Shown here piece after piece: positions 29,301-37,639 of a DNA stretch of 64,000 nt (within the stretch, counting starts at the first letter, position 1; every line of letters starts with the position of its first letter). The notes under the pieces are model-generated. The model was not told the origin of the DNA. It did no database searches and saw only the letters and a program-made list of their open reading frames with translations. Both the position numbers and the translations under genes were made by a program. The stretch is from contig CAVRIG010000006.1 of assembly GCA_963721175.1 (NCBI GenBank), positions 124,001 to 188,000 on the forward strand, read 5' to 3'. This DNA is from Aliishimia sp963721175 (GTDB lineage: Bacteria > Pseudomonadota > Alphaproteobacteria > Rhodobacterales > Rhodobacteraceae).

Positions 29301-31106
29301 GTCGAGTGCCGGCAGGATCCGCGCGACGTCGACGATTTCGGCTTCGACGTTCACATCGCTGTCGCCGGTGCTGACCCGTGCGCTGCCCTCGATCCGAGCC
29401 TCCGCGGTGCGCACCTGCAACGGATCGACGCGCAGCCCGCTCTCGTCGCGCACGAGTCCGAGCGACAGGGTGCCTTCCCCCGCAAGCAGGGGATCGACCT
29501 GTGCGATGCCGGTGGTGATGTCGTTCGTCGTACCCGACAGGGTCAGGTCGATCACTCCCGTCAGCGGCTCTGCGGAACCGGAGACCGCCAGAGAGGCCAC
29601 GCCGCCCAACTGGAGGCCCGTGAGCGGTCCGAAGCGCGCCAGATCCTGCGCCGTCACGGTCAGATCCGGTGCCACGGTCAGGTCGCCGGTGCCGTCGATC
29701 CCGCTGACGGTAATGTCGCCCGTCAGGCTATAGTCGCTGCCGCCCAGCTCCATGTCGGTCAGTGTCAGCGGTGTCTCCCGCGACCAGTCGAAGCTCAGCA
29801 CACCGCGCAGCGTGTCGCCGATCGCGGTGGCAAGCGCCGCGTCGCCCGGATCTATTCCGCCGGCATCGAGCTCCAGACGTCCGGAGACGCGGTCGGTGTC
29901 GCGGTCGATCACGCCCGACCCGGCAAAGCCCACGGTGTCGAGACGCGCCGCGTCGCGCTCGACGCCTTCCGCGCGCCCCTCGATCTGCCAGCCGTTGCCC
30001 TCGCTGGAGTCGAATGACCCGGTCAGGCGGACGCTTTCGACGTAGGTCTGTGGTCCGGACAAGGGGAGCAGGATCCGGTCGCCCTGAGGCGGTTCGATCG
30101 TGCCATCGAGCGACAGCAGGTGCGGCCAGCCGTCCGGAGCGATCTCCGCCGTGGCCCGCAATTCCAGCGCCGCCGCGCGCAGATCCAGCAACTCCAGCGT
30201 CAAGGTGCCGTCCGGCCGCTGCGCGGCCTCGGCCGTCAGTTGCACGTCGGGCCCGAGGAAGGTCTGATAATCCGGCGCCAACATCGGCGCCAGGTCGCCG
30301 CCAAGATCGACGGCGAAACGCCTCGCGCCGTCATCCACGCCGCGCAGGGACACGCTGCCCGCCAGCCGTTCCTCGCCATCCGTGACGAGCCGGATGTCGC
30401 TTGTGAAATCGTCAAGTGTTCCTTCACCTGCGATCGACAGTTGCAGCGACGGCCGGTCCGGAATGCCGAGCAGGTTCACGGCCAGCCCACCCTCGGGTTC
30501 CTGCACCTGCAGATCCAGCAGGATGTTGGTCGTGTCGTCGTCGTAGGAGGCGTTCAGGTTCACTTCGCCACCTGCGTCGAGGCGGTTTACCGAGATCTGC
30601 GCCGAGGCCGAACCGCCCGCCAACGCGGCCGACCCGTTGATCGAGAGTGCCGCGGCTTCTCCCAAAACGGGCGGCCCAAGGTCGACCCGCGCCACTTGCA
30701 TCTGGGCGATGCGGATCGCGACCGGCAGATCGGGAAGGGAAAAACTGCCGCTGGCCTCCGGTGCGGGCAATTCGCCTTCGGCCGGAAGCGGTGGGCGGGG
30801 CAGTTCGACGAGGCCGACCGAAATCTCGTCGATCTCGATCTCACCGCGGAGCAGGGCGGATCGCGTCCAGACCATCGCAACGTCGCTGATCGTCAGCCAC
30901 ACGCCATTGCGGTCGGCGACCGTGATCCGCTCGATCGTCGCGCGCGAACTCAGGGCGCCTGCGAACCCCTCGATCCGCACCTCGCGGCCGGGACCGGACA
31001 GCGCACCTTCGAGAAGGCCCTGAATGAACCCGCGGTCGGAATCGTCGGATTGCGCGGCAAGTCCAGCCGGCAGTAAGAGCAGGAGACAGAGCAGGAGCCA
31101 CCGCAT
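26349..31106 (-). CDS. tamB: Translocation and assembly module protein TamB
   Basis: TamB is a long periplasm-spanning beta-taco protein of the AsmA/Vps13-like class. With TamA it takes part in outer-membrane protein insertion and, in recent work, in phospholipid transport between the membranes. The 1585-residue protein starts with a signal or anchor (MRWLLLCLLLLLPAGLAAQS) and ends in a typical TamB domain (DUF490, about residues 1180-1585) finishing at GIFYERDY. Residues about 655-1167 are three tandem copies of a 171-residue unit, with more degenerate copies on each side, so it is longer than E. coli TamB (about 1260 residues). Its start shares bases with the tamA stop, so the pair is translationally coupled. 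Confidence 0.92.
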   Translation of the reverse strand: MRWLLLCLLLLLPAGLAAQSDDSDRGFIQGLLEGALSGPGREVRIEGFAGALSSRATIERITVADRNGVWLTISDVAMVWTRSALLRGEIEIDEISVGLVELPRPPLPAEGELPAPEASGSFSLPDLPVAIRIAQMQVARVDLGPPVLGEAAALSINGSAALAGGSASAQISVNRLDAGGEVNLNASYDDDTTNILLDLQVQEPEGGLAVNLLGIPDRPSLQLSIAGEGTLDDFTSDIRLVTDGEERLAGSVSLRGVDDGARRFAVDLGGDLAPMLAPDYQTFLGPDVQLTAEAAQRPDGTLTLELLDLRAAALELRATAEIAPDGWPHLLSLDGTIEPPQGDRILLPLSGPQTYVESVRLTGSFDSSEGNGWQIEGRAEGVERDAARLDTVGFAGSGVIDRDTDRVSGRLELDAGGIDPGDAALATAIGDTLRGVLSFDWSRETPLTLTDMELGGSDYSLTGDITVSGIDGTGDLTVAPDLTVTAQDLARFGPLTGLQLGGVASLAVSGSAEPLTGVIDLTLSGTTNDITTGIAQVDPLLAGEGTLSLGLVRDESGLRVDPLQVRTAEARIEGSARVSTGDSDVNVEAEIVDVARILPALDGAVNLSLQADQTGNVWQINADAALPGDASLQFRGSVAGDGDTEMTANGQLDGEIGRLAAFSGLAGRDISGRVTLGAEGSADLLDGSFTATARGETTQLAFDVPMVEPLFRGTTRFDLEAERDADGVLQLSQLDLTGPGLTASASGRLDAGESDVRLNAAIPELELILPDLPGAAQLTVTADQTDDAWAIEALAQLPGNAQVSYIGTVTGDGQTSLDIAGRAEAEIARLAPFSDLAGRPLSGGVAVDVEGSADALAGSFDLSASGETRSPTFGQPMVEPLLRGTTEFAVTARRDADGVLEVNDLDVNGPGLTASGTGRLDPGSSTARLSASLPNIALALPQLPGAAQLTVEAQQSDETWAIDALAQLPGDARVTYDGTITGDGQSALEVGGRIEAEIAQLAAYAGLAGRRLSGGVSLTAEGTADVLAGSFEIDANGETRSLAFEQPTIEPLLRGTSTFEVSAERDADGSLRIETVSLEGPALDAELSGSYASDEAALDFRASVSNLGLVVPELPGAASVEGSARHDGGPWQINVTGNGPGGITLRSSGTVAQDVSRVDVSLNGSVPLALANAQLSGQSLSGILRFDLAVDGPPALDSVTGRIGLENARFALPAQGIAINDIGGQVNLSGGRAQVGINGTIASGGQVRVSGPITLSPPFSANITAELVNATIRDRELFEANLNGRVTVEGPLTGGARIGGQITLGTVEVRIPNIGPSYAALDGLRHASPPADVQRTLQFAGLADTGEDSGEGSGPAYPLDLTISAPNRLFVRGRGLDAELGGELRLTGTTNDVVPIGQFDLIRGRIDLLGNRLSLDEGSVRIRGSFDPVLRFLARSEVDGTDVILLLEGEASSPELTVTSSPELPQDEALSLLLFGRDATSISPLQAVQLAAAIRTLSGRGGLGIQRLREGLGVDEFDIGTDADGNAEARIGKYISDTVYTDVVVNGDGDSEINLNLDVSENITARGRVGSDGDTAIGIFYERDY
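27606..29144 (-). repeat. Three in-frame tandem repeats of 513 bp within tamB
   Basis: Three copies of a 171-codon unit follow each other at 29144-28632, 28631-28119 and 28118-27606. They begin EIGRLAAFSGLAGR, EIARLAPFSDLAGR and EIAQLAAYAGLAGR, and each later contains a PLLRGTTxF-like segment, a RDADG segment and a LPGAAQLTV-like segment at matching positions. The LAGR landmarks sit at residues 665, 836 and 1007, exactly 171 apart. A weaker copy precedes them (near residue 490) and another may follow. The copies differ at many residues, so they are not a recent or assembly-generated duplication. Confidence 0.85.
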
Positions 31107-32932
31107 CAGAACGCCTGCCCGATGCCGATGTAGATCTGTACGCCGTCGCCGGTGTCCCCATAGATCGGACCGGCGATGTCGGCGCGGATGGGGCCGACGG
31201 GCGTCTTGTAGCGCACGCCAAGGCCAGCCCCCGCTTGCCAGTCGCCATCGCCGTTCGGGAAGCTTTCGGGTCCGACATAGCCGGCATCGGCAAAGGCGAC
31301 GACACCGATCGTGTCGGTCACGGCGTACCGGACTTCACCTGACAAGCCGAGGAAGGTGCGGCCACCAAACATGATCCCGTTGCCATAATCGGCATCGAGC
31401 GACTCGTATGGCTGGCCACGCACCGTGCCACCGCCGCCCGAATAATAGAGATAGGTGGGAGGTGTTTCATTCTCTTCCGGACCGAAGAGTGATCCCAACA
31501 GGAAACGCCCGGCCAACACCGTGCGCCCGTTGGCGCCGACGCTGTAATAGGCGCGCGCATCGAAGTTCATGCTGAACGCGAAATTGTCGTTTTCCGCCTC
31601 GTAGAACGGCTCGGCCTCGAGCCACAGGTAATAGCCCTTTGTGGTGTCCAGTTCATTGTCGCGCCGGTCATAGGTCAGCGCGGTCGGCACGTTGAAGACG
31701 ATGAACTCACGTTCGAACTCCTGCGGGGGCGCAGTATAGCGATCCTGCACCAGCGAGTAGCTGGCGCCAAGGCCGAACTCGACGGTGAGATATTCGCCGA
31801 ATCGCTGGGACACGCCGAAGGTCAGGCCGGCGCGTTGCTCGTCATAGTCCGGCTCTTCGAGGTAGACCAGTTCGGCCTCCGCAAAGAACAGCGTGTCGGG
31901 ACCATATACGGCAGGTTTCTCGAACCGGGCGGAGAGGCTGTAGTCCACGCCGCCGAACTGGCCGCCCAGTTGCGCGATCACCCCGTCGAAGCGCAGGGTT
32001 TCCGCGCCGCCCAGCAGGTTGCGGTGCAGCCAGTATCCAGTCAGTGTCAGCCCATCCAGCGTCGACAGTTCCACCCCGCCGCCGATGCGCCGCGGCTTGC
32101 GGTCGATCACGGAGATCTCGATGTCCATGGTGCCGTCCGGGCCGACGACCTCGCCTTCGGTCAGCTGCACGGACTGAAACGTTCCGGTCCGGCGCAGGCG
32201 GCTGGCGGCCTTCTGCACCGCGGCGGGCATGTAGACTTCACCCTGCGGTATGCCCGCGATCGCGCGCACACGCGTTTCGCGCACCCGGCTTTCTCCGGAG
32301 ACGATCACGTCGCCGAAGCTCACGCGCGGGCCGGGGGCGACATCGATATCCACGTCGAGTTGCGCCTGGGGATGGCGCGCGACGATGGATTGGCCGCTGA
32401 TTTCGGCCTTGGCGTGGCCGTAGTCCCGCCAGTCGGTCACCGCGGACTGCGCGGCGTCGCGAACCCGTGTTGCGCGGGCGGTCCGGCCGGTCCGGAACTC
32501 CTCGGGCGGTTGCGAGCCGGGAGCCAGCGGCGCGACACTCGCACGGCCAAACCGAAAGGGCCGGCCTGGATCGACGATGATGTCCGCCCGCGTGAACTGC
32601 GGCGGCACCGAAAACGGGTCAAGCTGGGCTGCCTCTCGCCCGTCCAGCTTGATGCTGACGGCGACGGAGTAGTAACCCTGCGCATAAAGCGCCTCGACCA
32701 GCCGGGTGTAATCGCTGCGCGCGGCGGCCACGACGTCGCGCGGGTTGGTCTCGTCGTCGTTCACAAGCGTTTCAAGCAGCGAGGCCTGACGCAAGATCTC
32801 CGTCAGCTCTTCGCCATCGACGTTGGGATACCGGTCCAGTCCCGCGAGGCGCAGGTCCACCTGCTCCAGCGCCAGTACGCGAATCGGAAGCAACAACACC
32901 AAGGCACATATGACAGTTCGAATCGTCAACAT
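31106..32932 (-). CDS. tamA: Translocation and assembly module outer-membrane protein TamA
   Basis: TamA is an Omp85-family outer-membrane barrel that works with TamB. The 608-residue protein has a signal peptide (LTIRTVICALVLLLPIRVLA), three POTRA domains (about residues 25-260) and a C-terminal 16-strand barrel with the Omp85 motifs (AGRFLLGSLFG, YYSGGGGTVRG around residues 490-515, and the final phenylalanine of YIGIGQAF). The VRGQPYESL stretch following the GGGGT loop is the lid-loop type motif VRGF/Y. I use the ATG at 32932; the open frame extends far upstream but that part is a shadow of the EamA gene. Confidence 0.93.
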   Translation of the reverse strand: MLTIRTVICALVLLLPIRVLALEQVDLRLAGLDRYPNVDGEELTEILRQASLLETLVNDDETNPRDVVAAARSDYTRLVEALYAQGYYSVAVSIKLDGREAAQLDPFSVPPQFTRADIIVDPGRPFRFGRASVAPLAPGSQPPEEFRTGRTARATRVRDAAQSAVTDWRDYGHAKAEISGQSIVARHPQAQLDVDIDVAPGPRVSFGDVIVSGESRVRETRVRAIAGIPQGEVYMPAAVQKAASRLRRTGTFQSVQLTEGEVVGPDGTMDIEISVIDRKPRRIGGGVELSTLDGLTLTGYWLHRNLLGGAETLRFDGVIAQLGGQFGGVDYSLSARFEKPAVYGPDTLFFAEAELVYLEEPDYDEQRAGLTFGVSQRFGEYLTVEFGLGASYSLVQDRYTAPPQEFEREFIVFNVPTALTYDRRDNELDTTKGYYLWLEAEPFYEAENDNFAFSMNFDARAYYSVGANGRTVLAGRFLLGSLFGPEENETPPTYLYYSGGGGTVRGQPYESLDADYGNGIMFGGRTFLGLSGEVRYAVTDTIGVVAFADAGYVGPESFPNGDGDWQAGAGLGVRYKTPVGPIRADIAGPIYGDTGDGVQIYIGIGQAF

Positions 32933-33069
32933 TCGCGCGGGTACGGTCCTCTCTCGCCCACCCACAAGCTTAGAGCGGTTGATACCGGGCTTCCATGGGC
33001 AATACGTGTCGTGTGCGTCATTCTGCCTGATTTTCCCCGGCTCTCTCGCATCCTCGTCCCGCTCGTTCG

Positions 33070-34053
33070 TCAGTATCGCGCCTTGACTTCGGCGGCGCGT
33101 GCCACGAGGCGGGCCTTGCGACGTTCGCGGACAAAGACGAACAGCCCGGAGCCAAGGATCAGTGCGATGCCGAGCCACACTTCCCATTGCGGCAGCTCCT
33201 CGAAGATCAGCCAGCCCCAGAGGACGGCCAGCGGCAATCCGACATATTCGTAGGGCGCGACCGTGGCGGCGTCCGTGACGCGGTAGGCCTGGCTCAGACA
33301 ATAGCCGATCGCGGCCGAGTTTGCGCCGAGCGCCAGGAAGTAGGTCCAGTCCCGGGGCGTCGGCCATGACCATGCGCGCAGCAGGAAGACCAGGCTTTCG
33401 TTCTCCAGCCCTTGCGCGAAACGCCCATCGCCCGCCACGACGAAGAAACCCAGCGACACGACCAGGAACATCCCCTGGATGTAGATCGCCAGCGCCGAGG
33501 CCTTCGTGGTAACCCCCAGCCGCCGCGTCAGGATCTGGTTGAGCGCATAGGTCAGCGCGGCGATCACCGGCAGCAGGAGCACGATCCGCGGTACCTCGAG
33601 CGCGCCCGTGTCGGCCCACGGACGTTGCATGATGACGACGCCGAGGAAGCCCACGACGACCGCCGAGAGCCGGAGCGGTCCGACCTTCTCGCCCAGAAGC
33701 GGGATCGACAGGAGCGTGATGAAGAGCGGCGCCACGAAGAACAGCGCCGTCGCATCGGCCAGCGGCAAGGCCGCCAGCGCCAGAAAGAACGTCATGTTGG
33801 CGATCACGATCAGCAACCCGCGCAGGGCATGCCAGCCGGGATGGCGCGTGCGCAGGATCGACCAGCCCCCCTCCATCTGCACGAGCACCAGCGAGAACAT
33901 CATCCCGATTCCCGAGCGCAGGAACACGGTCTGGTGCAGCGGGTAGGTGCCGGACAGCTGCTTGACGACCAGGTCGTTGATCGAAATGCAGAAAACGCCT
34001 GCCAGTACGAATGCGATGCCGATCTGCGAGCGGCTTTCTGCGCGGATTTCCAT
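33070..34053 (-). CDS. EamA-family (DMT superfamily) transporter
   Basis: The 327-residue inner-membrane protein has ten predicted spans. The first half contains FVLAGVFCISINDLVVKQLSGTYPLHQTVFLRSGIG, and the second half APYEYVGLPLAVLWGWLIFEELP, the usual EamA repeat features (residues about 255-280). The C-terminus is a basic tail (FVRERRKARLVARAAEVKARY). The substrate is unknown. It is only distantly similar to the EamA protein at 839-1762. It runs in the same direction as tamA, with about 137 bases between, and diverges from the CoxG-like gene. Confidence 0.87.
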   Translation of the reverse strand: MEIRAESRSQIGIAFVLAGVFCISINDLVVKQLSGTYPLHQTVFLRSGIGMMFSLVLVQMEGGWSILRTRHPGWHALRGLLIVIANMTFFLALAALPLADATALFFVAPLFITLLSIPLLGEKVGPLRLSAVVVGFLGVVIMQRPWADTGALEVPRIVLLLPVIAALTYALNQILTRRLGVTTKASALAIYIQGMFLVVSLGFFVVAGDGRFAQGLENESLVFLLRAWSWPTPRDWTYFLALGANSAAIGYCLSQAYRVTDAATVAPYEYVGLPLAVLWGWLIFEELPQWEVWLGIALILGSGLFVFVRERRKARLVARAAEVKARY

Positions 34054-34159
34054 GCGCTGGCCCTATCACAGCGCCGGGCGATGTCACACCAATTGCGGCA
34101 TGGCGCTGCGCGGGATCTTGGGTTAGGTCTTGGCTCGGAAATGAGGGGGGACAGTGCCC

Positions 34160-34672
34160 ATGCAGATGTCAGATACGCGCCGCATCAAGGCGAGCCCGCA
34201 GCAGGTCTACGATGCGCTGCTCGAACCCGAGGTGCTGCAGGCCTGCGTGCCGGGCGCGCAGGACGTGAGCGGATCGCCCGACGACGGCTATGAGGCGACG
34301 GTGGTGCAGAAGGTCGGCCCGGTGAAGGCGACCTTCAAGGGTCAGGTGACCATGACCGAGCTGGAGCCGGCCAAGGCGATGACCATCAGCGGCGAGGGGA
34401 AAGGCGGTGCGGCCGGCTTCGCCAAGGGCTCGGCCAAGGTGAAGTTCGCTGAGGCCGACGGCGGCACCGAACTCAGCTATGACGTGGAGGCCAAGGTGGG
34501 CGGCAAGCTGGCGCAGCTCGGCAGCCGGATCATCGACGGCTTCGCCAAGAAGATGGCCGACCAGTTCTTTCAGAACCTGCAGGAGGTTCTCGAAGGACCT
34601 CCGCCCAGCGACGACAGCGAAGAGGCCGAGGTCAAGCGCAGCTGGTTCAAGAAGCTGACTGGCCGGAAGTAG
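34160..34672 (+). CDS. CoxG-like SRPBCC family protein
   Basis: The 170-residue protein has the SRPBCC (START-like) fold of the carbon monoxide dehydrogenase subunit G family: IKASPQQVYDALLEPEVLQACVPGAQDV at the start, VKATFKGQVTMTELEPAKAMTISGEGKGGAAGFAKGSAKVKFAEADGGTELSYDVEAKVGGKLAQLGSRIIDGFAKKMADQFF in the body. CoxG of Oligotropha anchors CO dehydrogenase to the membrane, but no cox catalytic genes lie nearby, so a CO role cannot be claimed; many orphan members exist. I use the ATG at 34160, about nine bases after a strong GGGGGG stretch; a GTG at 34154 and an ATG at 34166 are alternatives. Confidence 0.8.
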   Translation: MQMSDTRRIKASPQQVYDALLEPEVLQACVPGAQDVSGSPDDGYEATVVQKVGPVKATFKGQVTMTELEPAKAMTISGEGKGGAAGFAKGSAKVKFAEADGGTELSYDVEAKVGGKLAQLGSRIIDGFAKKMADQFFQNLQEVLEGPPPSDDSEEAEVKRSWFKKLTGRK

Positions 34673-34815
34673 CCGCCAGCGCGGCGGGCGCTATGTGTCA
34701 CTTCCTGCGGCCGTGAGCGCGCCCGGCCTCTGTGCCCTCGGCAAGTTGCAATGACACATGCGGGTGACATCCCCGCTGCCAACAATACGTCCGGCCATGG
34801 CCGAGGAGGCATCCA

Positions 34816-35777
34816 ATGTCCGCCATTCTGGAAGTCCGGGGACTTCGCAAGTCTTATGCCGACGGGTTCGAAGCGCTCAAGGGCGTGGATCTCGACATCC
34901 ACGAGGGCGAGATCATCGCGCTGCTGGGACCCAACGGCGCGGGAAAGACCACGCTGATTTCGACCGTCTGCGGCATCACCATGCCAACCGCCGGTACGGT
35001 TACGGTGGGCGGGCACGACATTCAGCGGGATTTCCGCGCCGCGCGCCAGATGATCGGCCTGGTCCCGCAGGAGATTTCGCTCGAGCCCTTCTCGAAGGTG
35101 ATCAACTCGGTCCAGTTTTCCCGCGGGCTCTTCGGGAAATCGCGCGGCGATTCTGTGGTCGAGGATACGCTGCAGACAGCTGAGCCTCTGGGACAAGCGC
35201 GACAGCCAGATCAAGGAACTCTCCGGCGGCATGAAGCGCCGGGTGCTGATCGCCAAGGCGCTGGCGCATGAACCACGCATCCTCTTCCTCGACGAGCCGA
35301 CAGCTGGCGTCGACGTGGAATTGCGCAAAGACATGTGGGAGATCGTGGCCAAGCTCAAGGCGAGCGGCGTGACCATCATCCTGACCACGCATTATATCGA
35401 GGAGGCCGAGGCGATCGCCGACCGCATCGGCGTCATCAACAATGGCGAACTCCTGCTGGTGGAGGACAAGAAGGACCTGATGGCGCGCATGGGCCAGAAG
35501 GAGTTGCACGTCCTGATCGCGGAGCCGATCGACGCGGTGCCGAAATCGCTCGAGAAGTACCGACCTTTCGCTGGTCGACGGGGGCACCACGCTCACCTAC
35601 ACCTATGACACCAAGGGCGAAAGGACTGGCATCACCTCGCTGCTGCGCGACCTCTCCGATGCCGGGCTGCTGCTTCGCGACGTGTCGACCCGCCAATCGA
35701 GCCTGGAGCAGATCTTCGTCGACCTCGTGCACGACGACGGCAAGGAAGGCGTCAAGGACAGCGAGGACGCGGCATGA
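34816..35777 (+). CDS. ABC transporter ATP-binding protein (ABC-2 exporter type), two frameshifts
   Basis: The ATPase of an ABC-2 export system has Walker A LGPNGAGKTT, signature LSGGMKRRVLIAKALAHEPRILFLDEPTAGVD (Walker B) and TTHYIEEAEAIADRI with the switch histidine. Extra bases near 35179 and 35571 break it into three frames; joined, it is 319 residues, as expected for this subfamily, including a C-terminal domain after EPIDAVPKSLEKY. It overlaps the permease start by four bases. The pair resembles the YadG/YadH-type exporters of unknown cargo. Confidence 0.87.
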
Positions 35778-36537
35778 ACGGAATGGCGATCTGGTCCATC
35801 TACCGATCGGAAATGTCCCGGTTCCTGCGGACGCTGCTTCAGAGCTTCATCTCTCCGATCATCTCGACGTCGCTCTACTTCGTGGTGTTCGGTGCCGCGA
35901 TCGGCTCGCGGCATCGATCAGGTGGAGGGTGTGTCCTACGGCGCCTTCATCGTTCCGGGCCTGATCATGCTGACGGTGATCACACAGGCGATCTCCAACG
36001 CGTCCTTCGGCATCTATTTCCCGAAATTCATCGGCACGATCTACGAGTTGCTGTCCGCGCCGATCAACTTCCTGGAGATCGTGATCGGATATGTGGGCGC
36101 GGCGGCGACAAAGGCGCTCTTCATCGGGATCGTGATCCTGGGGACGTCGTTCTTCTTCGTCGACATCTCGATCCAGCATCCTTTGGCGATGCTGGCCTTC
36201 CTCGTGCTGACCTGCATCAGTTTCGCGCTGATGGGGTTCATCATCGGGATCTGGGCGGGCAATTTCGAGCAGTTGCAGCTGGTGCCGTTGCTGATCGTGA
36301 CGCCGCTCGTGTTTCTCGGCGGGTCGTTCTACTCGATCTCGATGCTGCCTCCGGTCTGGCAGACCATCTCCATGTTCAACCCGGTGGTCTACCTCGTCTC
36401 CGGGTTCCGGTGGGCGTTCTTCGGGCTCTCGGACGTGCCCATACTTGCGTCGCTGGCGGCCATCGCGCTGTTTCACGGCCCTGTGCCTGGGGGTGATCTG
36501 GTGGATCTTCCGGACCGGCTGGCGCATTCGGCAATGA
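35774..36537 (+). CDS. ABC-2 type transporter permease (YadH-like), two frameshifts
   Basis: The 253-residue permease (after removing extra bases near 35915 and 36474) has six membrane spans: an N-terminal SEMSRFLRTLLQSFISPIISTSLYFVVFGAAIG, then GAFIVPGLIMLTVITQAISNASFGIYFPKFIGTIYELLSAPINF, and a C-terminal FNPVVYLVSGFRWAFFG, which fits ABC-2 membrane proteins of the YadH type (the NPxxYLVSGFRW stretch is diagnostic). The C-terminus WRIRQ is read only after correcting the second indel. It is coupled to the upstream ATPase gene. The exported substrate is unknown. Confidence 0.85.
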
Positions 36538-36667
36538 TCGCCTTGGTCCCTGTCTTTCCTTCCCGGGTGAACGCCTTTGGCACCCGACAGCCGCCCGTTG
36601 ACGTCATTTCGCCTTACGTGGCGTCGAAGCCTTGTTTGCCCGTTGGCCGGGATCTACATCGAACCTC

Positions 36668-37467
36668 ATGAAACGCTGGATCCCCTTCATGAAATCAGGC
36701 CCGACCGTCGCAGTCCTGCGCATGTCGGGTGTCATCGCCAGCGGAACACGCGGCACGCTCAGCGACCAGATGCTGGCGCCGTTGCTGGAGCGGGCGTTCA
36801 CCCGCGGCAAGCCCGACGCCGTGGCGCTGGAGATCAATTCGCCGGGCGGCAGCCCGGTGCAGTCCTCGCTGATCGGCTCGCGCATCCGGCGTCTGTCGGA
36901 GGAAAAGAAGGTTCCCGTCTTTGCCTTCGTCGAGGACGTGGCGGCCTCGGGCGGCTATTGGCTGGCCTCCGCCGCGGACGAGATCTGGGCCGACGAAAGC
37001 TCGGTCGTGGGATCCATCGGCGTGATCTCGGCGGGGTTCGGGGCGCACGAGTTCCTGGTGCGCCAGGGGATCGAACGGCGCGTCTACACCGCCGGCAAAT
37101 CGAAATCCATGCTGGACCCGTTCCGCCCCGAAAAGGAAGAGGACGTGGCGCGCCTGAAGTCGATCCTCGAGGACCTGCACCAGCAACTTCATCGACCATG
37201 TGAAGGCCCGGCGCGACGGAAAACTCGATGGTGAGACCGATGTCTTCACCGGCGAATTCTGGCTGGCGGGCAAGGCGCTGGATCTCGGGCTGATCGACGG
37301 CATCGGGCACGTGGTGCCCGAAGATGAAGGAACGCTTCGGCGACAAGGTGCGGTTCCGTCGGTATGAAATCCGCCGCCCGTTCTTCCGCCGGTTCGGCGC
37401 ATCGATGATCGAGGACGCCTTGGCAGGGATCGAAGAGCGCGCAGCCTACGCGCGCTTCGGGCTCTGA
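36668..37467 (+). CDS. sppA: S49 family signal-peptide peptidase-like serine protease (SppA type), two frameshifts
   Basis: S49 proteases use a Ser/Lys dyad to degrade peptides at the membrane, such as cleaved signal peptides. The joined 265-residue protein has EINSPGGSPVQSSLI (oxyanion region), the nucleophile in AASGGYWLASAADEIWAD, VVGSIGVISAGFGAHEF, and the general-base lysine in YTAGKSKSMLDPF. Extra bases lie near 37193 and 37331. It has no clear N-terminal membrane span (MKRWIPFMKSGPTVAVLRMSG), so it resembles the short bacterial SppA form and probably associates peripherally. Its stop is four bases before the microprotein at 37472. Confidence 0.83.
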
Positions 37468-37471
37468 CTGA

Positions 37472-37639
37472 ATGCTGGTCAAGATCGTCCTTTTGTTTCT
37501 GGTCGTTCATGGTGGTGCTTGGCATGTTCGGCAAGCTGCACTGTCGGGGGCAAGCGGCTGCGGCAACGCCAAGTGCCCGGGATGCGGGCGCTACAGGATC
37601 GGCAAGGGCCCCTGCGCCTGCGGGAGGGATCGTGGCTGA
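37472..37639 (+). CDS. Small membrane-anchored zinc-ribbon protein, indel-broken
   Basis: About 55 residues are read after two compensating indels (extra base near 37504, missing base near 37541). A single hydrophobic span (MLVKIVLLFLVV, MVVLGMFGKL) is followed by a compact Cys motif: KCPGCGRYRIGKGPCACG, a CxxC...CxCG knuckle likely to bind zinc. I recall similar short proteins beside sppA-like genes in Rhodobacterales, but no function is known. The stop lies within the start region of the antiporter gene, suggesting coupling. The N-terminal reading depends on the indel correction. Confidence 0.5.
   Translation: MLVKIVLLFLVVHGGAWHVRQAALSGASGCGNAKCPGCGRYRIGKGPCACGRDRG

Noticed and set aside
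31106..34087. A single 993-codon minus-strand frame joining TamA with the region before it
   Set aside because: Only the part from 32932 downstream matches TamA. The upstream part is a shadow of the EamA gene at 33070-34053.
34160..36537. A carbon-monoxide dehydrogenase locus, because of the CoxG-like gene
   Set aside because: No coxL, coxM or coxS genes are present; CoxG-like proteins are common as orphans.
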